Part shown: positions 60,209 to 64,000 of the stretch, piece after piece
Layout of the letters: each line of letters opens with the position of its first letter
How positions within the stretch are numbered: the stretch's first letter is position 1
Assembly (NCBI GenBank): GCA_015207365.1
Contig: JADEXA010000027.1
Location: forward strand, 1-64,000
Source of the DNA: Vacuolonema iberomarrocanum LEGE 07170
GTDB lineage: Bacteria > Cyanobacteriota > Cyanobacteriia > Elainellales > Elainellaceae
Length of the DNA stretch: 64,000 nt
Direction: 5' to 3'
Program-made: the position numbers and the translations under genes
The notes under the pieces: generated by a model
Told to the model about the DNA's origin: nothing
Database searches by the model: none
What the model saw: only the letters and a program-made list of their open reading frames with translations

Positions 60209-62224
60209 ATGCGCACAGAAGACGAGGTTTTAATTGTTGGCGGCGGCATCATGGGTTTGGCGATCGCCCTCGAACTAAAGCTGCGGGGTACATCGGTGAC
60301 CGTGCTGAGCCGCGACTTTCGGCAAGCGGCTGCCCATGCAGCGGCTGGGATGTTAGCGCCCCAAGCGGAAGCGCTACCCCCTGGGCCTATGCGAGATTTG
60401 TCCTTGCAAAGTCTGGAGGCTTATCCAGAATGGGTTCGCAAAATCGAAGACCTGAGTAGCACCGACATAGGCTATCAAGCATGTGGCATTCTTGCTCCCG
60501 TGTATGACGCGCCCTCCGACACCCCTAACAACAGCAGCACACCCGCCCGCCGCTGGTTGGATCAGACAGCGATTCACCTGGCGCAGCCAGGGCTCAACCC
60601 CGACATCTTAGGAGGTTGGTGGTTGCCAGAGGAAGGCCAAGTGGACAACCGGGCGCTGACCGGTGCCCTGCGTTCGGCGGCAGAATCCGTAGGTGTCACC
60701 ATTCACGAAGGGGTAGCGGTCACGGATGTAGAGCGTCGCCACGGGAAGGTTGTAGGGATGCGATCGCCCACTGGTACCTGGCAGGCCCAGCACTATATCC
60801 TAGCGACGGGAGCCTGGTCGCAGGCATTGTTGCCCGTCCCCGTCCAGCCCCTGAAAGGGCAGATGATTTCTGTCGCAGCTCCGATGGTAGACGCCGCTGA
60901 GCGCCCTTTACAGCAGGTGCTGTTTGGCCCCGATGGTCTTTACCTCGTCCCTCGCCGGGATGGGCGCATTATTGTCGGAGCCACCGTCGAAGCCGTTGGC
61001 TTTGCCCCTCACAATACCCCTGCTGGGTTGCAAGAGCTACTGAGTAAGGCGATGCGGCTGTTTCCGGCGATCGCCCAGTTTCCCATTCAGGAATGCTGGT
61101 GGGGCTTCCGTCCTACAACGCCCGATCAGTTCCCCATCCTGGGAGCCAGCCCCTACAACAACCTATCTCTCGCTATCGGGCACCACCGCAACGGTATTCT
61201 GCTTGCGCCGATCACCGCTCACCTCATTGCTAATCTGGTCACCACCCACGAAACCGATCCCCTCTTACCGCATTTCTCCTGGGAGCGCTTTCTGTCTCCG
61301 ATGGTTCCTTCGCCTGCAACCGCTTCGCCTGCTCCTTCCTCCTATTCCTCACCGAAATCTATGTCTCAGCCCTCCACCCTACCCTCTGCCACCCCTACCC
61401 AGACAGACTTAACAGTTGCACGATCGAGCGATCGCCCTCTAATCATCGCCGGACAAACCTTCCACTCTCGGCTGATGACGGGCACCGGGAAGTATGACAA
61501 CTTTGAGGTGATGCAGCAGAGTGTCGCCGCCAGTGGATGCGAAATCGTGACGGTTGCTGTGCGCCGCGTCCAGACCAAAGCGCCGGGACATGAGGGGTTG
61601 GCGGAAGCCCTAGACTGGTCGAGGATCTGGATGCTGCCCAACACCGCTGGCTGCCAGACCGCCGAGGAAGCCATTCGGGTTGCGCGACTGGGTCGCGAAA
61701 TGGCCAAACTGCTGGGGCAAGAGGACAACAACTTCGTCAAGCTAGAAGTGATCCCCGATACTCAATATTTGCTGCCGGACCCCATTGGCACTCTGGAAGC
61801 AGCAGAAACATTGGTCAAAGAAGGCTTTGCGGTACTGCCCTATATCAACGCCGATCCGTTGTTGGCCAAGCGGCTGGAGGATGTAGGCTGCGCCACTGTC
61901 ATGCCTCTGGGTTCGCCCATCGGGTCTGGGCAAGGGATTCGCAATACTGCCAATATCCAGATCATCATCGAAAATGCGAAGGTTCCAGTGGTCGTGGATG
62001 CGGGGATCGGCACACCCAGTGAAGCCGCTCAGGCCATGGAAATGGGAGCCGATGCATTGCTGATTAATACGGCGATCGCCAAAGCCCACAATCCCGTCGC
62101 GATGGCACAGGCGATGGGCATGGCAACCGTTGCCGGACGCCTCGCCTATCTCGCTGGGCGCATTCCCGTTCAAGGGAATGCGAGTGCTAGCTCACCACTA
62201 ACCGGACGAATTGGCAAGGCTTAG
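60209..62224 (+). CDS. thiO/thiG: Bifunctional glycine oxidase ThiO/thiazole synthase ThiG
   Basis: Fusion of 671 residues for thiamine thiazole synthesis. ThiO (1-365) oxidises glycine to dehydroglycine, with the FAD motif LIVGGGIMGLAIALEL and HAAAGMLAPQAEA, and the closing LAIGHHRNGILLAP. A Ser/Pro-rich linker (about 365-410) leads to ThiG (411-671), with MTGTGKYDN, FVKLEVIPD carrying the Schiff-base Lys, PDPIGTLEAAETLV, VMPLGSPIGSG and VVVDAGIGTPSEAA. The start at 60209 fits the family; an ATG at 60182 is also possible, and a TTG at 60104 lies in repeat C4. ThiO-ThiG fusions are typical of cyanobacteria. Confidence 0.93.
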   Translation: MRTEDEVLIVGGGIMGLAIALELKLRGTSVTVLSRDFRQAAAHAAAGMLAPQAEALPPGPMRDLSLQSLEAYPEWVRKIEDLSSTDIGYQACGILAPVYDAPSDTPNNSSTPARRWLDQTAIHLAQPGLNPDILGGWWLPEEGQVDNRALTGALRSAAESVGVTIHEGVAVTDVERRHGKVVGMRSPTGTWQAQHYILATGAWSQALLPVPVQPLKGQMISVAAPMVDAAERPLQQVLFGPDGLYLVPRRDGRIIVGATVEAVGFAPHNTPAGLQELLSKAMRLFPAIAQFPIQECWWGFRPTTPDQFPILGASPYNNLSLAIGHHRNGILLAPITAHLIANLVTTHETDPLLPHFSWERFLSPMVPSPATASPAPSSYSSPKSMSQPSTLPSATPTQTDLTVARSSDRPLIIAGQTFHSRLMTGTGKYDNFEVMQQSVAASGCEIVTVAVRRVQTKAPGHEGLAEALDWSRIWMLPNTAGCQTAEEAIRVARLGREMAKLLGQEDNNFVKLEVIPDTQYLLPDPIGTLEAAETLVKEGFAVLPYINADPLLAKRLEDVGCATVMPLGSPIGSGQGIRNTANIQIIIENAKVPVVVDAGIGTPSEAAQAMEMGADALLINTAIAKAHNPVAMAQAMGMATVAGRLAYLAGRIPVQGNASASSPLTGRIGKA

Positions 62225-62639
62225 AGCGCAGATCCTGGAACATGCCTTAAGACACTGCAATATTCTGAGACAATCGCAAAATCACTATCAAAGCCATGGA
62301 AGAAGGGGGTTTCACGCCCTGATAAACCTTTGTAACGTAACAAATAATGTCTAGCCCGAGAAGACTCCTTAGTTTATTTGATACGGTTCATAAGTAATGG
62401 CAATCTAACAGCGATTGTCAACCGCAGTTCTTAAAGGCGGTCGTCGGTATCTCTGAAAAGTTTTTGCTCAAGGTTTTTACCTACCTGTTCGAGATCAGCA
62501 TTCTGCGTGAGTCCTTGAACCGATAAGGAAAAGAATGCTGTTAGAGAGTTTTGTCGCACGCATGTTTTGAGCCAGACAACCTGAGCTGGCAAGTCTTTAC
62601 AGACATGAGATGTCTGACCTGCTGTGTCCGGAGACAACT
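62225..62639. other. Spacer of about 415 bases
   Basis: No credible gene, terminator or riboswitch could be read. It separates thiO-thiG from the small membrane protein gene. Confidence 0.4.
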
Positions 62640-62963
62640 ATGAAATTGGCAATGAATAAATACTGCATGTCATGGATTCAAGAATGGTGTCGCGTCAACA
62701 ACTGGAGCGAACCCTTTCGGCAATGCGATGAGTATTGGGCATTTCCCCCACAAGCAGTGATGCCATTGCCCATCCCAGCCGATGAGTTGCAACTGCTGAA
62801 GGCAGAAAAAGGGGCAAGCCCTGCGGAACGTCTCTGGTTTGCGATCGTTTGGAGCGTGGCGGCGCTCGCCCTCACCACAGGTGTGTGGCTGCAAAACCCC
62901 ATGCCGATGGTGTTTGCCTTCGCTTTCTGTGCCATGGTCTTTGCGGCAATGGACGAAAACTAA
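62640..62963 (+). CDS. Small membrane protein upstream of purE
   Basis: Protein of 107 residues from the ATG at 62640, which has GGAG six bases upstream; ten extra codons are possible. A soluble part (WIQEWCRVNNWSEPFRQCDE, then YWAFPPQAVMPLPIPADEL) is followed by a two-helix membrane hairpin (about 66-84 and 88-104) ending CAMVFAAMDEN. Family not recognised. It lies 24 bases before purE on the same strand, so the two are probably cotranscribed. Confidence 0.6.
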   Translation: MKLAMNKYCMSWIQEWCRVNNWSEPFRQCDEYWAFPPQAVMPLPIPADELQLLKAEKGASPAERLWFAIVWSVAALALTTGVWLQNPMPMVFAFAFCAMVFAAMDEN

Positions 62964-62987
62964 GGGTTCGGCTGGTTTGCATCGATT

Positions 62988-63524
62988 ATGACTCAGCCGC
63001 GTATTGGCATCATCATGGGCAGCGACTCCGATCTGCCGACCATGCAGGGGGCGATCGCTGTCTGCCAAGACTTTCAAGTGGCCCATGAAGTGGCGATCGT
63101 CTCAGCCCATCGCACCCCTCATCGCATGGTGGAGTATGCGGAAACGGCTCACCAACGGGGAATCCAAGTAATTATTGCGGGAGCGGGAGGAGCTGCCCAT
63201 CTGCCAGGTATGGTTGCAGCAATTTCACCCCTCCCCGTCATCGGTGTCCCGGTTTCCAGTCGCCAGTTGCAGGGAGTCGATTCCCTCTATTCCATTGTGC
63301 AAATGCCTGCGGGGATTCCTGTCGCAACCGTGGCGATCGGGAATGCTCGCAACGCCGGACTTCTTGCCGTCCAAATCCTCGCGACCCACGATCCAGAACT
63401 TCTCGCGCAGGTGCAGCACTATCGCGAATCTCTGCGAGACTCTGTTTTGGCCAAACAAGAGCGGCTAGAAACGATGGGCAGCGACGCCTATCTCCAAGCC
63501 ATGCAGAAATCGGCTGGAACCTAA
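62988..63524 (+). CDS. purE: N5-carboxyaminoimidazole ribonucleotide mutase
   Basis: Enzyme of 178 residues in purine synthesis that moves the carboxyl group of N5-CAIR to give CAIR. Signature blocks are IGIIMGSDSDLPTMQGA, VSAHRTPHRMVEYA with the catalytic His region, IIAGAGGAAHLPGMVAA, and PVIGVPV followed by SLYSIVQMPAGIPVATVAIG. Class I PurE length. It is preceded closely by a small membrane protein gene and followed by repeat D3. PurK is not in the window. Confidence 0.93.
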   Translation: MTQPRIGIIMGSDSDLPTMQGAIAVCQDFQVAHEVAIVSAHRTPHRMVEYAETAHQRGIQVIIAGAGGAAHLPGMVAAISPLPVIGVPVSSRQLQGVDSLYSIVQMPAGIPVATVAIGNARNAGLLAVQILATHDPELLAQVQHYRESLRDSVLAKQERLETMGSDAYLQAMQKSAGT

Positions 63525-63535
63525 TCCGACTGTTC

Positions 63536-63625
63536 TAAGAACCCGCTACCAATCGTTATTTGCAACCTTCCCAGCATGAGGGCTGCAAACAATGATCGGG
63601 TTTTGGTTGTCATAGCATTGGGATG
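63536..63625. repeat. Family D hairpin element, copy D3; convergent-gene terminator
   Basis: AAGAACCCGCTACC on the left and GGGTTTTGGTTGTCATAG on the right match other D copies. The arms are imperfect (CGTTATTTGCAACC against GGCTGCAAACAATG). It lies between convergent purE and tag. Confidence 0.5.
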
Positions 63626-63674
63626 AAAACTTTGGAAAGAAACTCGATGGCTGGAATGGACTCTTTCCTACAGA

Positions 63675-64000
63675 CTAGCCCTCAGCCAAAGCTAGTTCGG
63701 CATAGCGAAAGCAGTCTGTCGTGTGGTCATTCACCAAGCCACACGCTTGCATGAAGGCATAGCAAATGGTGGGGCCAACAAAATTGCATCCCCGTTTCTT
63801 GAGGTCTTTGCTCATGGCCTGCGATTCTGACGTGGAAACAGGAACCTCTTCCAGGGTTTTCCAGGCATTGATCGTCGGCTGATTGTTCACAAAGCGCCAG
63901 AGATACGTATCCAGACTGCCAAATTCCTGGCGGATGGCTAAAACCGCCTGGGCATTTTTGATCGCTGCTTCGACTTTGAGGCGATTACGAACGATATTGG
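63675..64000 (-). CDS. tag: DNA-3-methyladenine glycosylase I (3' part, runs off the window)
   Basis: C-terminal 108 residues, open to the window edge. Visible are NRLKVEAAIKNAQAVLAIRQ, EFGSLDTYLWRFV, and the Tag signature SKDLKKRGCNFVGPTICYAF with MQACGLVNDH, where a conserved Cys and His bind zinc. The enzyme removes 3-methyladenine from DNA. The GTG at 63890 is an internal codon, not the start. The N-terminal half lies outside the window. Confidence 0.9.
   Translation of the reverse strand, partial: NIVRNRLKVEAAIKNAQAVLAIRQEFGSLDTYLWRFVNNQPTINAWKTLEEVPVSTSESQAMSKDLKKRGCNFVGPTICYAFMQACGLVNDHTTDCFRYAELALAEG

Overview
The window comes from a cyanobacterial chromosome. Direct signs are a phycobilisome rod-core linker (cpcG), NdhL of the photosynthetic NDH-1 complex, a high-light-inducible protein, a probable Psb35-type photosystem II assembly protein, the trpA-DUF3007-ndhL gene order, a ThiO-ThiG fusion, and very frequent HIP1 octamers (GCGATCGC) in genes and spacers. 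Many small families typical of filamentous or Leptolyngbya-like lineages occur (Uma2, DUF433, UPF0175, DUF4336, DUF1574), but the genus cannot be fixed from sequence reading alone. No rRNA, tRNA, CRISPR array, prophage or intact transposase gene was seen.

Layout. 0-5 kb: a partial gene end, psb35-like, a large class A PBP, an SDR and a repeat-rich spacer. 5.9-10 kb: an unusual FkbH-ACP-thioesterase protein followed by a family 2 glycosyltransferase. 10-14.6 kb: trpA-DUF3007-ndhL, a secreted protein, murG and a 47-residue protein with its own terminator. 15.8-22.8 kb: a glycosyltransferase, a RetSat/CrtISO-like oxidoreductase, an adenosine-deaminase-like gene, purA and the L25 gene. 23-33 kb: an APH/P-loop kinase fusion, UPF0175, PPC-domain and DUF6391 proteins, a cysteine-desulfurase-like enzyme, a DUF433/PIN-like pair, DUF4336, a PhyH-type dioxygenase and a PLD-type protein. 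33-42 kb: a 1444-residue DUF1574/SGNH protein, Uma2, cupin, and a membrane retropepsin-like protease. 42-49 kb: thioesterase, UspA-like, DedA, KirBac channel, cpcG, alanine dehydrogenase and a short HLIP gene. 49-64 kb: a MazG-like relic protein, M23 peptidase, EF-hand protein, glycosyltransferase, cimA, ferredoxin, thiO-thiG, purE and the 3' part of tag.

Genes are mostly single transcription units on both strands; trpA-DUF3007-ndhL and the DUF433/PIN-like pair are the clearest operons. Housekeeping genes (purA, purE, trpA, murG, thiOG, cimA, ald) alternate with envelope genes (PBP, DedA, M23, glycosyltransferases, KirBac) and light-acclimation genes (cpcG, HLIP, psb35, ndhL). Two RpaB-type HLR1 motifs can be read, a full one upstream of cpcG and half-sites over the HLIP promoter.

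The most striking non-coding content is a set of at least five families of intergenic hairpin elements (called A to E here). They have terminal inverted repeats and long, almost perfect central palindromes. In family C the arms have diverged between copies while staying fully complementary, so the hairpin itself seems to be maintained. Several elements sit side by side or nested. Among genes, the stand-alone FkbH-ACP-thioesterase protein and a module shared by the DUF1574 protein and the retropepsin-like protease are the best candidates for undescribed biology.
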